Part shown: piece by piece, positions 56,304 to 64,000 of the stretch
How the letters are laid out: every line of letters starts with the position of its first letter
Numbering within the stretch: position 1 is the first letter of the stretch
Source of the DNA: Magnetospirillum sp. ME-1
GTDB lineage: Bacteria; Pseudomonadota; Alphaproteobacteria; Rhodospirillales; Magnetospirillaceae
DNA length: 64,000 nt
Direction: 5' to 3'
Assembly (NCBI RefSeq): GCF_002105535.1
Contig: NZ_CP015848.1
Span: 1,302,907 to 1,366,906, forward strand
Notes under the pieces: generated by a model
The model's input: the letters and a program-made list of their open reading frames with translations, nothing else
Told to the model about the DNA's origin: nothing
The model's database searches: none
Program-made: the position numbers and the translations under genes

Positions 56304-58051
56304 TGAACCGGAATATCATTGCCCCTCGCCGGGCGGGCGCCTCCGCGCCCTTGGCCGCCGCCTCAATGGCGGCTGTCGGCCGTAAGGCCTCCATGATTCT
56401 CCCCGCCCTGGCGGCCTTGCTGGTTGCGGCCCCTGCTTTGGCCGGTCCCGGCGATCTCGGCGGCTCGGAGAAGCAGCCGATCAACATGACCGCCATCATC
56501 ATGTTCTTCGTCTTCGTCGCCAGCACGCTGGGCATCACCTGGTGGGCGTCCAAGCGCACCAAGTCGGCCAGCGACTTCTACACCGCCGGCGGCGGCATCT
56601 CGGGCTTCCAGAACGGTCTGGCCATCGCCGGCGACTACATGTCGGCGGCCACCCTGCTGGGCCTGTCGTCCATGGTGTTCGCCACCGGCTTCGACGGCTT
56701 CATCTACACCATCAGCTTCTTCGTCGGCTGGCCGATCATCCTGTTCCTGCTGGCCGAGCGCCTGCGGAATCTGGGCAAGTACACCTTCGCCGACATCGCG
56801 TCGTACCGTCTCGACCAGACCAAGGTGCGCACCTTCGCCGCCATGGGCTCGCTGACCGTGGTGTGCTTCTACCTGATCGTCCAGATGGTCGGCGCCGGCC
56901 AGCTGATCAAGCTGCTGTTCGGCCTGGACTATGCCGTGGCGGTGATCCTGGTGGGCGTGCTGATGGTGGTCTACGTCACCTTCGGCGGCATGATCGCCAC
57001 CACCTGGGTGCAGATCATCAAGGCGGTGCTGCTCCTGGGCGGCGGCACCCTGCTGGGCCTGCTGGCGCTGTCCAAGTTCGGCTTCAGCCTGGAGAATCTG
57101 GCCGCCAAGGCGGTGTCGTCGCACAAGGCGGGCGTCAAGATCATGGGTCCCGGCACCCTGCTGGCCGATCCGGTCTCGGCGGTGTCGCTGTCGCTCGGCC
57201 TGGTGTTCGGCACCGCCGCGCTGCCGCACATCCTGATGCGCTTCTTCACCGTTCCCAACGCTAGGGAAGCGCGCAAGAGCGTGTTTGTGGCCTCGGGCTT
57301 CATCGGCTTCTTCTTCCTGGTCGTCTGCATCCTGGGCATGGCCGCCATCAGCATCGTCGGCACCGATCCGCAGTTCTTCGAGGGCGGCAAGGTGGGCGGC
57401 AAGCTGCTGGGCGGCGGCAACATGCCGGTGATGCACCTGGCCAAGGCACTGGGCGGCGACATCTTCCTGGGCTTCCTGTCGGCGGTGGCCTTCGCCACCA
57501 TCCTGGCGGTGGTGTCGGGTCTGGCCCTGGCCGGCGCCTCGGCCATCGCCCATGACATCTATGCCCGCGTCATCCGCAAGGGCCACGCCACCGAGGCCGA
57601 GGAGATGCGCGTCTCCAAGCTGGCTTCGCTGCTGCTGGGCGTGCTGGGCGTCATCCTGGGCATCATGTTCGAGAAGCAGAACGTCGCCTTCCTGGTGGGG
57701 CTCACCTTCGGCATCGCGGCTTCGGCCAACTTCCCGGTGCTGTTCCTGTCCATGTACTGGCGAGGCCTGACCACCAAGGGCGCCCTGTGGGGCGGCATCG
57801 CCGGCCTCGTCTCGGCGGTGACCTGCGTGGTGCTGTCCAAGACGGTGTGGGTGGCGGTGCTGGGCAACGCGGCGCCCATCTTCCCCTACGAGCATCCGGC
57901 CCTGTTCTCCATGACCTTCGCCTTCGCCGTCACCATCCTGGTGTCCAAGCTGGACGGCAGCGAGACGGCCAAGGCGGAGAAGGCCCTGTTCGACGACCAG
58001 TACGTCCGCGCCCAGACGGGAATCGGCGCGGCTTCGGCCTCGAATCACTAA
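56303..58051 (+). CDS. actP: ActP-type acetate/cation symporter (SSS family) with repeat-derived N-terminal extension
   Basis: 582 aa if ATG 56303 is used (TAATG overlap with DUF485). The transporter proper begins with a signal-like stretch [18 protein letters not shown] at residue 31 and then [40 protein letters not shown], and about 13 membrane helices, as in E. coli ActP (549 aa). Residues 9-30 are encoded exactly by a three-hairpin repeat (56327-56392), and ATG 56393 directly follows it. That second ATG could be the original or actual start. It carries acetate and related short carboxylates into the cell with a cation. Confidence 0.93.
   Translation: MNRNIIAPRRAGASAPLAAASMAAVGRKASMILPALAALLVAAPALAGPGDLGGSEKQPINMTAIIMFFVFVASTLGITWWASKRTKSASDFYTAGGGISGFQNGLAIAGDYMSAATLLGLSSMVFATGFDGFIYTISFFVGWPIILFLLAERLRNLGKYTFADIASYRLDQTKVRTFAAMGSLTVVCFYLIVQMVGAGQLIKLLFGLDYAVAVILVGVLMVVYVTFGGMIATTWVQIIKAVLLLGGGTLLGLLALSKFGFSLENLAAKAVSSHKAGVKIMGPGTLLADPVSAVSLSLGLVFGTAALPHILMRFFTVPNAREARKSVFVASGFIGFFFLVVCILGMAAISIVGTDPQFFEGGKVGGKLLGGGNMPVMHLAKALGGDIFLGFLSAVAFATILAVVSGLALAGASAIAHDIYARVIRKGHATEAEEMRVSKLASLLLGVLGVILGIMFEKQNVAFLVGLTFGIAASANFPVLFLSMYWRGLTTKGALWGGIAGLVSAVTCVVLSKTVWVAVLGNAAPIFPYEHPALFSMTFAFAVTILVSKLDGSETAKAEKALFDDQYVRAQTGIGAASASNH
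56327..56392. repeat. Three-hairpin repeat, diverged copy C inside actP
   Basis: Starts with CGCCGGGCG like copies A and B, then shows hairpins at 56335-56350 (GGGCGC/GCGCCC), 56357-56373 (GCCGCC/GGCGGC) and 56378-56389 (GGCC/GGCC), joined by a CTTGGC linker shared with the other copies. Base sequence of the stems differs from copies A and B, yet each stem still pairs. Confidence 0.7.
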
Positions 58052-58075
58052 GGTTTCCTCCCGCAAACTGCGAGA

Positions 58076-58109
58076 CCCGCCGGAGTTCTTCTCCGGCGGG
58101 CTTTTTTTT
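58076..58109 (+). terminator. Rho-independent terminator after actP
   Basis: CCCGCCGGAG and CTCCGGCGGG with a TTCTT loop, followed by C and eight T. One of the strongest terminators in the window. Confidence 0.93.
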
Positions 58110-58121
58110 GAGCATTGCCCG

Positions 58122-58151
58122 TTGACAAGGCACTCGTAGGACCGGAAATAT
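58122..58151 (+). promoter_or_regulatory. Candidate sigma-70-type promoter for the pot operon
   Basis: A consensus TTGACA at 58122-58127 is followed after 18 bases by AAATAT, about 65 bases before the binding-protein start. The -10 match is weak. Confidence 0.4.
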
Positions 58152-58215
58152 CGGCCCCGCGCGGGCAAGCGGCGTTTGGCCCGGCGTTCCGGTTTTCTGG
58201 CTGGGGGGTAAGGTC

Positions 58216-59313
58216 ATGCGCGTTTCCTTGACGGCTGTCGCGGTGTCGCTGATTGCAATGGTCTCGGCCGCCCAGGCGGCGGAGGACAAGGTGCTGAACG
58301 TCTACAACTGGTCGGACTACATCGCGCCCGACACGCTGGAGAAGTTCACGGCCCAGACCGGCATCAAGGTCAACTACGACGTTTACGACAGCAACGAGGT
58401 GCTGCAGGCCAAGCTGCAGGCCGGCAAGTCGGGCTATGACGTGGTGTTTCCCTCGGCTTCGCCGTTCCTCGCCAACCAGATCAAGGCCGGCATCTACCGC
58501 AAGCTGGACCGCTCCAAGCTCACCAATTACGGCAACCTGGACCCCCAGGTGATGGTGACGCTGAACCGTTCGGCCGACCCCGGCAACCTCTACGCCATTC
58601 CCTACGCCATTTCGCCCACCGGCTTCGCCTACAACGTGGACAAGGTGGCCAAGGCGGCGCCCGGCATGGATCTGTCCGGCTGGTCGGCGCTGCTCGACCC
58701 CAATCAGGTGTCCAAGCTGAAGGGCTGCGGCGTCAGCCTGCTGGACGCCCCCACCGAGGTGTTTCCCGCCGCTCTCGCCTATCTGGGCAAGAACGGCGCC
58801 TCGCTGGACTCCACCGACCTGAAGGCGGCGGCCGAGGTGGTGACCAAGGTGCGCCCCAACATCAAGTATTTCCACTCGTCCAAGTTCATCAACGACCTGG
58901 CCAACGGCGACATCTGCATGGCGCACGGCTATGTGGGCGATCTGGTCCAGTCGCGCAACCGCGCCGCCGAGGCGGGCAAGGGCGTCACCATCAAGATCGT
59001 CATTCCTCGGGAAGGCGCGGTGATCAACATCGATTCCATGGTGATTCCGGCGGATGCCCCCCATCCCGACAACGCCCACAAGTTCATCGACTTCCTGATG
59101 AAGCCGGACGTGGCGGCGGGGTTCACCAACCTCACCGGCTACGCCAATCCGATCCTGGATTCCAAGAGCCTGATCAGGAAGGAGATTCAGGCGGACCCGG
59201 TGGTGTTCCCGCCCGAGGCGGTGGCCGCCAAGCTGTTCCAGGTTCCCCCGGCCGACATGGCCAAGGAGCGCGAGCGCACGCGGCTGTGGACCACCGTCAA
59301 GACGGGTCGCTGA
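58216..59313 (+). CDS. potF: Polyamine ABC transporter periplasmic binding protein
   Basis: 365 aa from ATG 58216 (GGGGGGTAAGGTC upstream). Signal peptide RVSLTAVAVSLIAMVSAAQA, then KVLNVYNWSDYIAPDTLEKF, the family hallmark of PotD/PotF proteins, YDVVFPSASPFLANQIKAGI and PYAISPTGFAYNVDKVAK. It captures putrescine or a related polyamine in the periplasm. Length agrees with PotF. The three other transporter genes follow directly with tight spacing. Confidence 0.94.
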   Translation: MRVSLTAVAVSLIAMVSAAQAAEDKVLNVYNWSDYIAPDTLEKFTAQTGIKVNYDVYDSNEVLQAKLQAGKSGYDVVFPSASPFLANQIKAGIYRKLDRSKLTNYGNLDPQVMVTLNRSADPGNLYAIPYAISPTGFAYNVDKVAKAAPGMDLSGWSALLDPNQVSKLKGCGVSLLDAPTEVFPAALAYLGKNGASLDSTDLKAAAEVVTKVRPNIKYFHSSKFINDLANGDICMAHGYVGDLVQSRNRAAEAGKGVTIKIVIPREGAVINIDSMVIPADAPHPDNAHKFIDFLMKPDVAAGFTNLTGYANPILDSKSLIRKEIQADPVVFPPEAVAAKLFQVPPADMAKERERTRLWTTVKTGR

Positions 59314-59318
59314 CGGGC

Positions 59319-60458
59319 ATGGCGCAGGCGGCGGTCAAACGGGAGACGGTTGCTCCCTGGAACGATCCCCAGGCGGTTCCGATGATCCGCTTCGAGGGGA
59401 TTTCCAAGCGGTTCGGCGACTTCACCGCCGTGGAACACGTGGATCTGGCCATTCACAAGGGCGAGTTCTTCTCGCTGCTCGGCGCGTCGGGCTGCGGCAA
59501 GACCACGCTGCTGCGCATGCTGGCCGGCTTCGAGACGCCCACCACGGGCCGCATCCTCATCGATGGCCAGGACGTCACCGCCGTGCCGCCCTATGAGCGG
59601 CCGGTGAACATGATGTTCCAGTCCTACGCCCTGTTCCCGCACATGAGCGTCGCCGACAACATCGCCTTCGGCCTGAAGCAGGACGGGCTGGCGCAAGCGG
59701 TGATCAAGGACAAGGTGGCGGCCAGCCTGGACCTCGTCCAGATGGGCAGGTTCGCGGGCCGCAAGCCGCACCAGCTGTCCGGCGGCCAGCGCCAGCGCGT
59801 GGCCCTGGCCCGCTGCCTCGCCAAGGAGCCCAAGGTGGTGCTGCTGGACGAGCCGCTGGCGGCCTTGGACAAGAAGCTGCGCGAGGCCACCCAGCTGGAG
59901 CTGGTCAACATCCAGGACCGGGTGGGAATCACCTTCGTCATGGTCACCCACGATCAGGGCGAGGCCATGACCATGTCGAGCCGCATCGGCGTGATGAACG
60001 CCGGCCGCATCGAGCAGGTGGGCAGCCCGGTGGACATCTACGAATATCCCGGCACCCGCTTCGTGGCCGATTTCATCGGCGTCGCCAACATGTTCGAGGG
60101 CACCGCCAAGGGCGGCGAGGGGACGCTGGCCGTTTCCTGCCCCGAGCTGGAGCACGATCTGTCGGTGACGGGTGGCGCTTCGGTGGCGGGCGGCGCGTCC
60201 GTGACCGTCATGGTGCGCCCGGAAAAGATGATCATCGGCCGCGAAAAGCCGCAGGCGGGCCTGAACTGGGCGGAAGGGGTGGTGAGCGACATCGCCTATC
60301 TGGGCGACGTCTCCGTCTACCACGTGCGTCTCGCCTCGGGCCGCAAGGTGCAGGCGCTGCGCACCAACCTGCATCACGGCGAGGAAAGCCGCCTGACCTG
60401 GGACGATCCGGTGTTCCTGGCCTGGCATCCCGCCGATTGCCTGGTGCTGACCAAATGA
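59319..60458 (+). CDS. potG: Polyamine ABC transporter ATP-binding protein
   Basis: 379 aa from ATG 59319, six bases after the potF stop. Walker A GASGCGKTTLLR, signature LSGGQRQRVALARCL, Walker B VVLLDEPLAALDKKLREATQ and H-loop VTHDQGEAM, followed by a C-terminal TOBE-like regulatory region (VMVRPEKMIIGREKP). The N-terminal 30 residues before the first ABC strand are longer than minimal ATPases, as in PotG. It powers the importer from the cytoplasmic side. Confidence 0.95.
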   Translation: MAQAAVKRETVAPWNDPQAVPMIRFEGISKRFGDFTAVEHVDLAIHKGEFFSLLGASGCGKTTLLRMLAGFETPTTGRILIDGQDVTAVPPYERPVNMMFQSYALFPHMSVADNIAFGLKQDGLAQAVIKDKVAASLDLVQMGRFAGRKPHQLSGGQRQRVALARCLAKEPKVVLLDEPLAALDKKLREATQLELVNIQDRVGITFVMVTHDQGEAMTMSSRIGVMNAGRIEQVGSPVDIYEYPGTRFVADFIGVANMFEGTAKGGEGTLAVSCPELEHDLSVTGGASVAGGASVTVMVRPEKMIIGREKPQAGLNWAEGVVSDIAYLGDVSVYHVRLASGRKVQALRTNLHHGEESRLTWDDPVFLAWHPADCLVLTK

Positions 60459-61342
60459 AAAAACTGGCAGAGGGCAGGGGCGGCCGCTTCCTGGTGGGTC
60501 TGGGGCCCTATGCCTGGCTGCTGCTGTTCTTTCTGGTGCCCTTCCTGATCGTCCTGAAGATCAGCCTGTCCGAGCCGCAGATGGGCATTCCGCCCTATAT
60601 GCCGCTGTGGGTGGACGGCGTGTTCAGGGGCACACTCGCCGGCTACAACACGCTGCTGGGCGACAATCTCTATGTGCTGGCCTATTTGGGCTCGCTGAAG
60701 CTGGCGGGGATGGCGACGCTGGGGTGCCTTCTGCTGGGCTACCCGGCGGCCTACGCCATCGCCCGCGCGCCCAAGGCGCGGCGTCAGGCACTGCTGATGC
60801 TGGTGGCGCTGCCGTTCTGGACCTCGTTCCTGATCCGCGTCTATGCCTGGATCGGCATCCTGAAGACCGAGGGCCTGCTCAACATGGCCCTGATGGCGGT
60901 CGGGATCATTTCCGAGCCGCTGCAGATCCTCGAGACCGACATCGCGGTGACCATCGGCATGGTCTATTCCTACCTGCCGTTCATGATTCTGCCGCTGTAC
61001 GCCACGCTGGAGAAGATGGACCTGTCGCTGCTCGAAGCCGCCGCCGATCTGGGCTGCCGGCCGTTTAAGGCCTTCCTTTCCATCACCCTGCCGCTCAGCA
61101 TGCCGGGCGTCATCGCCGGCTGCATGCTGGTGTTCATTCCGGCGGTGGGCGAGTTCGTCATTCCCGACCTGCTGGGCGGTCCCGACACATTGGTGATCGG
61201 CAAGGTGCTGTGGGCCGAGTTCTTCGACAACCGCGACTGGCCCACGGCCTCGGCGGTGGCGGTGGCCATGCTGGTGCTCCTGGTGGTGCCCATCATGATC
61301 TTCCAGCATTTCGAGGCCAAACGGGCGGAGCGCGAGGGATGA
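60455..61342 (+). CDS. potH: Polyamine ABC transporter permease 1
   Basis: 295 aa from ATG 60455 with ATGA overlap to potG. About six membrane helices, beginning YAWLLLFFLVPFLIVLKISL. The ABC permease coupling loop is visible as EAAADLGCRPFKAFLSITLP. PotH-type length and order. Forms the channel with the next gene product. Confidence 0.94.
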   Translation: MKKLAEGRGGRFLVGLGPYAWLLLFFLVPFLIVLKISLSEPQMGIPPYMPLWVDGVFRGTLAGYNTLLGDNLYVLAYLGSLKLAGMATLGCLLLGYPAAYAIARAPKARRQALLMLVALPFWTSFLIRVYAWIGILKTEGLLNMALMAVGIISEPLQILETDIAVTIGMVYSYLPFMILPLYATLEKMDLSLLEAAADLGCRPFKAFLSITLPLSMPGVIAGCMLVFIPAVGEFVIPDLLGGPDTLVIGKVLWAEFFDNRDWPTASAVAVAMLVLLVVPIMIFQHFEAKRAEREG

Positions 61343-62145
61343 ACAACCGCGGCTTCGCCCTTTATACCACCCTGGCGCTGGTCTACGCCTTCCTCTACCT
61401 GCCCATCGCGTTGCTGGTGATCTATTCCTTCAACGCCTCCAAGCTGGTGACGGTGTGGGGCGGCTTTTCCACCCGGTGGTACGCCGAGCTTCTGCATGAC
61501 GAGCAGGTGCTGGGGGCGGCCTGGCTGAGCCTCAAGATCGCCGTCCTCAACGCCTGCCTTGCCACCGGGCTGGGCACCCTGGCGGCGGTGGTGCTGGTGC
61601 GCTTTCAGCGCTTTCCCGGCCGCGCCCTGTTCACCGGCATGGTCTCCGCGCCGCTGGTGATGCCCGAGATCATCACCGGTCTGGCCCTGCTGCTGCTGTT
61701 CGTCGGCATGGAGCAGATGCTGGGCTGGCCCGACGGGCGGTCCATGACCACCATCGTCATCGCCCATGTCACCTTCAGCCTGTCCTTCGTCACCGTGGTG
61801 GTGCGCTCGCGCCTCGCCCAGATGGACCGCTCGCTGGAGGAGGCGGCCATGGATCTGGGGGCCCGGCCGCTGACCGTGTTCATGAAGATCACGCTGCCCA
61901 TCATCGCGCCGGCCCTGGCGGCGGGCTGGCTGCTGGCCTTCACGCTGTCGGTGGACGACGTGGTGATCTCCGCCTTCGTCTCGGGGCCCGGCGCCACCCC
62001 GCTGCCCATCGTCATCTTCTCCAAGGTCCGCCTAGGCGTCAGCCCCGAGATCAACGCCCTGGCGACCATCGTGGTGGCATTGGTGGGAATCGCCATCGCC
62101 GTGGCCGGGCGGGTGATGATGACCAGGGAGAACCAGGGCGGGTGA
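61339..62145 (+). CDS. potI: Polyamine ABC transporter permease 2
   Basis: 268 aa from ATG 61339, ATGA overlap with potH. Six membrane helices with the coupling segment EEAAMDLGARPLTVFMKITL and the PotI-type LSVDDVVISAFVSGPGATPL. Completes the PotFGHI set in its usual order. Its stop overlaps the GTG start of an antiporter gene. Confidence 0.94.
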   Translation: MNNRGFALYTTLALVYAFLYLPIALLVIYSFNASKLVTVWGGFSTRWYAELLHDEQVLGAAWLSLKIAVLNACLATGLGTLAAVVLVRFQRFPGRALFTGMVSAPLVMPEIITGLALLLLFVGMEQMLGWPDGRSMTTIVIAHVTFSLSFVTVVVRSRLAQMDRSLEEAAMDLGARPLTVFMKITLPIIAPALAAGWLLAFTLSVDDVVISAFVSGPGATPLPIVIFSKVRLGVSPEINALATIVVALVGIAIAVAGRVMMTRENQGG

Positions 62146-63359
62146 GCCTTTTCCTCATCCAGACCGCGCTGATCATCGGCTTGCCCTACGGCCTGTGGCG
62201 GCTGGGAATCGTCGGCCGCCTGATGCCGCTGGCCGCCGTGCAGATGGCGGCGGGCATCGCGCTGGGGCCCAGCCTGCTGGGCTGGCTGGCGCCCGAGCTG
62301 TCCATGCGGCTGTTCCCGCCGGCCTCGCTGGCGGCGCTGGACGGGTTGGTGCGCCTCGCCGTGGTGTTCTTCGCCTTTTCCATCGGCCTGCATTTCGATT
62401 TGGCCCAGATCCGGGGGCAGGGGCGGTGCTTTTCCGTCCTCGCCCTGTCCAGCGTGGCCATTCCCACCCTGGCCGGCACCTTCGGCGGCTGGTGGCTGTT
62501 CGCCGCCGTACCCGAGTCCGCCGGATTCTTTGCTTCCAGGCCCATCTTCGCCGCCGCCATGGGCATCGCGGCGGGGGTAACGGCGCTGCCGGTGCTGGGC
62601 GCCGTGGTGCGCGAGATGGGGCTGGAGAATCACAAGGTGGGCGTCATGGCCCTGGGGGCGGCGGCCTTCAACGATGCCGCCCTGTGGGTGGCGGTGGCGC
62701 TGCTGCTGGCGGTGGCCCAGGGGGGTGATCCCTGGTCGGCGGGCTGGGCGGCGGCCGGGGCCCAGCTGTTCGTCGGCTTCATGGTGGTGGTGGTCCGGCC
62801 GCTGCTGTCGCGGGTGTTCGCCGGGGTCGAGGCCAGCGGCCGGGTGTCGCCCGGCGACGTGGTGCTGCTGACCATCGGCCTGTCGGTTTCGGCGCTGGCC
62901 ACCGAGTCCATGGGCCTGCACGCGGTGATCGGCGCCTTCGTCTTCGGGGCGGTGATGCCGCGCCCCCTGGCCCAGGCCATCGTCGGCAGCTTCGAGACCT
63001 TCGTGCAGGTGGTGCTGCTGCCGTTCTTCTTCATTTCGGTGGGGCTGAAGACCCGCATCGATCTGGGCGGCGGCGCCATGACCATCTTTCTGGTGATGAG
63101 CGCGGCGGCGGTCCTGGGCAAGCTGGTCTCGGCGCTGCCCGCCTGGATGGGCGGCTGTTCGGCGCGCGAGGCCTGGATGCTGGGCGGCCTTTTGACCTGC
63201 AAGGGGCTGATGGAACTGGTGGTCCTCACCCTGCTGGCCGATGCCGGGCTGATCTCGGAGACCACCTTCGGGGCCATGGTCCTGATGGCCCTGTTCGCCA
63301 CCCTGCTGACCAAGCCGCTGGCGTCACTGGGCGGCAAGGCTCTTTTTACTCAGAGATGA
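62142..63359 (+). CDS. CPA2-type cation/proton antiporter (Kef/NapA-like), membrane part only
   Basis: 405 aa from GTG 62142, overlapping the potI stop (GTGA). About 12 hydrophobic helices: LMPLAAVQMAAGIALGPSLL, VVFFAFSIGLHFDLAQI, ALGAAAFNDAALWVAVALLL with the N-D pair in a membrane helix typical of ion-exchange sites, and HAVIGAFVFGAVMPRPL. No RCK/TrkA nucleotide-binding tail is present, so it is like shorter NapA-type exchangers. Co-transcription with polyamine import is likely from the overlap and is unusual. The ion is not determinable. Confidence 0.88.
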   Translation: MSLFLIQTALIIGLPYGLWRLGIVGRLMPLAAVQMAAGIALGPSLLGWLAPELSMRLFPPASLAALDGLVRLAVVFFAFSIGLHFDLAQIRGQGRCFSVLALSSVAIPTLAGTFGGWWLFAAVPESAGFFASRPIFAAAMGIAAGVTALPVLGAVVREMGLENHKVGVMALGAAAFNDAALWVAVALLLAVAQGGDPWSAGWAAAGAQLFVGFMVVVVRPLLSRVFAGVEASGRVSPGDVVLLTIGLSVSALATESMGLHAVIGAFVFGAVMPRPLAQAIVGSFETFVQVVLLPFFFISVGLKTRIDLGGGAMTIFLVMSAAAVLGKLVSALPAWMGGCSAREAWMLGGLLTCKGLMELVVLTLLADAGLISETTFGAMVLMALFATLLTKPLASLGGKALFTQR

Positions 63360-63369
63360 AAAGAGGGTT

Positions 63370-63412
63370 CGGGAGGCATGCCTCCCGATCGGGGACCGGG
63401 GCGGAAGCCCCG
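63370..63412. terminator. Two hairpins between converging genes
   Basis: A perfect 18-base palindrome CGGGAGGCATGCCTCCCG (63370-63387) and a stem-loop CGGGGC-GGAA-GCCCCG (63397-63412) fill the gap between the antiporter and the leftward gene. A TTT follows the second. They resemble the hairpin pair at 807-846 in layout. Confidence 0.5.
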
Positions 63413-63423
63413 TTTGCGCCCGA

Positions 63424-63837
63424 TTAGAACTCCTTCTGCACCTTGGCCCGCAATTCCGCCGAGCGGGGGCTTTGGGTGTCCAGCGTGCCGTCGCTGCTGC
63501 CCATGCGGATGGATTCGGCCACCGCGCCCAGGCATTGCTCGTTTCGGAGCTCGTACTGGTCCAGTTGCCAGCTGGCGTTGCGGTTTTCGCTCATCAGCAT
63601 GGCCGCCTCGGTCTGCAACTGGGTCGCCTCGGCCAGCAGGCGGGCGGCGTTGGAGGCGGACTTGGCCGAAGGGGTCGAAGCCCCCGCCGCCGCCATCTGG
63701 GCCGAGGCCGCGGTGCGGTCGTCGCCCTTCAGCCAGATATGGGCCCAGGCCTTCCAGGGGGCGCCGGCCTCGATGTCCAGGGCGTAGAGGACGGAATAGG
63801 CCACCGCCTGGGTGACGGTCAGATCCTCGGTGCTCAT
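63424..63837 (-). CDS. Conserved-looking protein of unknown function downstream of rnfH
   Basis: 137 aa from ATG 63837, overlapping the rnfH stop (ATGA), so translated together. No signal or membrane segment. The N-terminal 45 residues (TVTQAVAYSVLYALDIEAG, PWKAWAHIWLKGD) look folded and contain five Trp/Tyr; the middle (about 50-95) is Ala-rich helix with coiled-coil character (NAARLLAEATQLQTEAAMLM); the C-terminus is charged. A single cysteine lies at NEQCLGA. I do not recognise the family. The context suggests a link to the Rnf electron-transport complex. Confidence 0.65.
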   Translation of the reverse strand: MSTEDLTVTQAVAYSVLYALDIEAGAPWKAWAHIWLKGDDRTAASAQMAAAGASTPSAKSASNAARLLAEATQLQTEAAMLMSENRNASWQLDQYELRNEQCLGAVAESIRMGSSDGTLDTQSPRSAELRAKVQKEF

Positions 63838-64000
63838 GACTCGGCTCCTCCCGCCGCCGGGGCCTCGGAGGCGGCGCGGCGTTTGACGGTCTTGGGATCG
63901 ACGGTGATGGGGCGGTAGATCTCGATGCGCGCCCCTTCCTCGACCACGGTGTCCAGGGTTGTGGCCTTGCCGAAGATGCCGACCTTCTGGGTTTCCAGGT
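63834..64000 (-). CDS. rnfH: RnfH/UPF0125 family protein, 3' part only
   Basis: About 55 codons are visible, running to the TGA at 63834-63836; the start lies beyond the window. The segment VGIFGKATTLDTVVEEGARI and EIYRPITVDPKTVKRR is typical of the C-terminus of RnfH, a small ubiquitin-fold-like protein often encoded at the end of rnf operons. Rnf complexes use ion gradients to drive ferredoxin reduction, often for nitrogen fixation. That the rest of an rnf operon lies to the right is inferred. Confidence 0.8.
   Translation of the reverse strand, partial: LETQKVGIFGKATTLDTVVEEGARIEIYRPITVDPKTVKRRAASEAPAAGGAES

Overview
The window is about 64 kb of GC-rich, densely packed bacterial DNA. Tight ATGA/GTGA gene overlaps, many orphan chemoreceptors and multidomain histidine kinases, an Fdh-N/O-type formate dehydrogenase and an rnfH gene at the right edge fit an alphaproteobacterium of the Rhodospirillales. 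A Magnetospirillum-like organism is my best guess, inferred from gene content only. No rRNA, tRNA, CRISPR array, integrase or transposase was seen.

Layout. 1-802: end of an acyl-CoA thioesterase gene and a PaaY-like hexapeptide protein. 907-11335: a formate dehydrogenase region. One leftward operon carries a TorD-like chaperone, a small Tat-signal protein, the catalytic subunit (Cys in place of Sec), the FeS subunit, a small lipoprotein and cytochrome b. A second leftward operon carries fdhD, a MobA-DUF3305 fusion and DUF3306. A large polyferredoxin is divergent. 11310-13741: a HybE-like plus FGE-fold pair, then fructose-1,6-bisphosphatase. 13797-19634: two chemoreceptors around a complete partner-switch set (receiver-PP2C phosphatase, anti-sigma-type kinase, STAS antagonist). 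19913-23108: GST, bacteriohemerythrin, LysR regulator, enoyl-CoA hydratase. 23325-31187: a chemoreceptor ending in PilZ, glycyl-tRNA synthetase (glyQS) and pyruvate phosphate dikinase.

31292-39069: a CheY-like receiver, a secreted protein with an ECF sigma/anti-sigma pair, a NIT-domain chemoreceptor and a PAS kinase followed by an Rcp1-like receiver. 39142-45922: cbiD and cobK, a receiver gene overlapping cobK, and a duplicated PAS-kinase/receiver module with a CheX phosphatase. 46204-51304: acyl-CoA synthetase, ETF beta, ETF alpha and acyl-CoA dehydrogenase in one operon. 51450-58051: dihaem cytochrome c, an OmpR-type regulator with a large hybrid kinase, and a DUF485/ActP acetate symporter. 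58216-63359: potFGHI-like polyamine transporter overlapping a cation/proton antiporter. 63424-64000: an unknown protein and the end of rnfH.

Main themes: formate oxidation with molybdenum cofactor supply; acyl-CoA metabolism with its own electron-transfer flavoprotein; gluconeogenic enzymes; and a large share of signal transduction. The least ordinary items are (i) a chemoreceptor gene apparently co-transcribed with a STAS/anti-sigma kinase pair that converges on a receiver-PP2C gene, (ii) a family of three-hairpin repeats whose stems differ yet stay paired, one copy lying inside the 5' coding region of actP, (iii) the twin PAS-kinase/receiver/CheX module, and (iv) the MobA-DUF3305 fusion.
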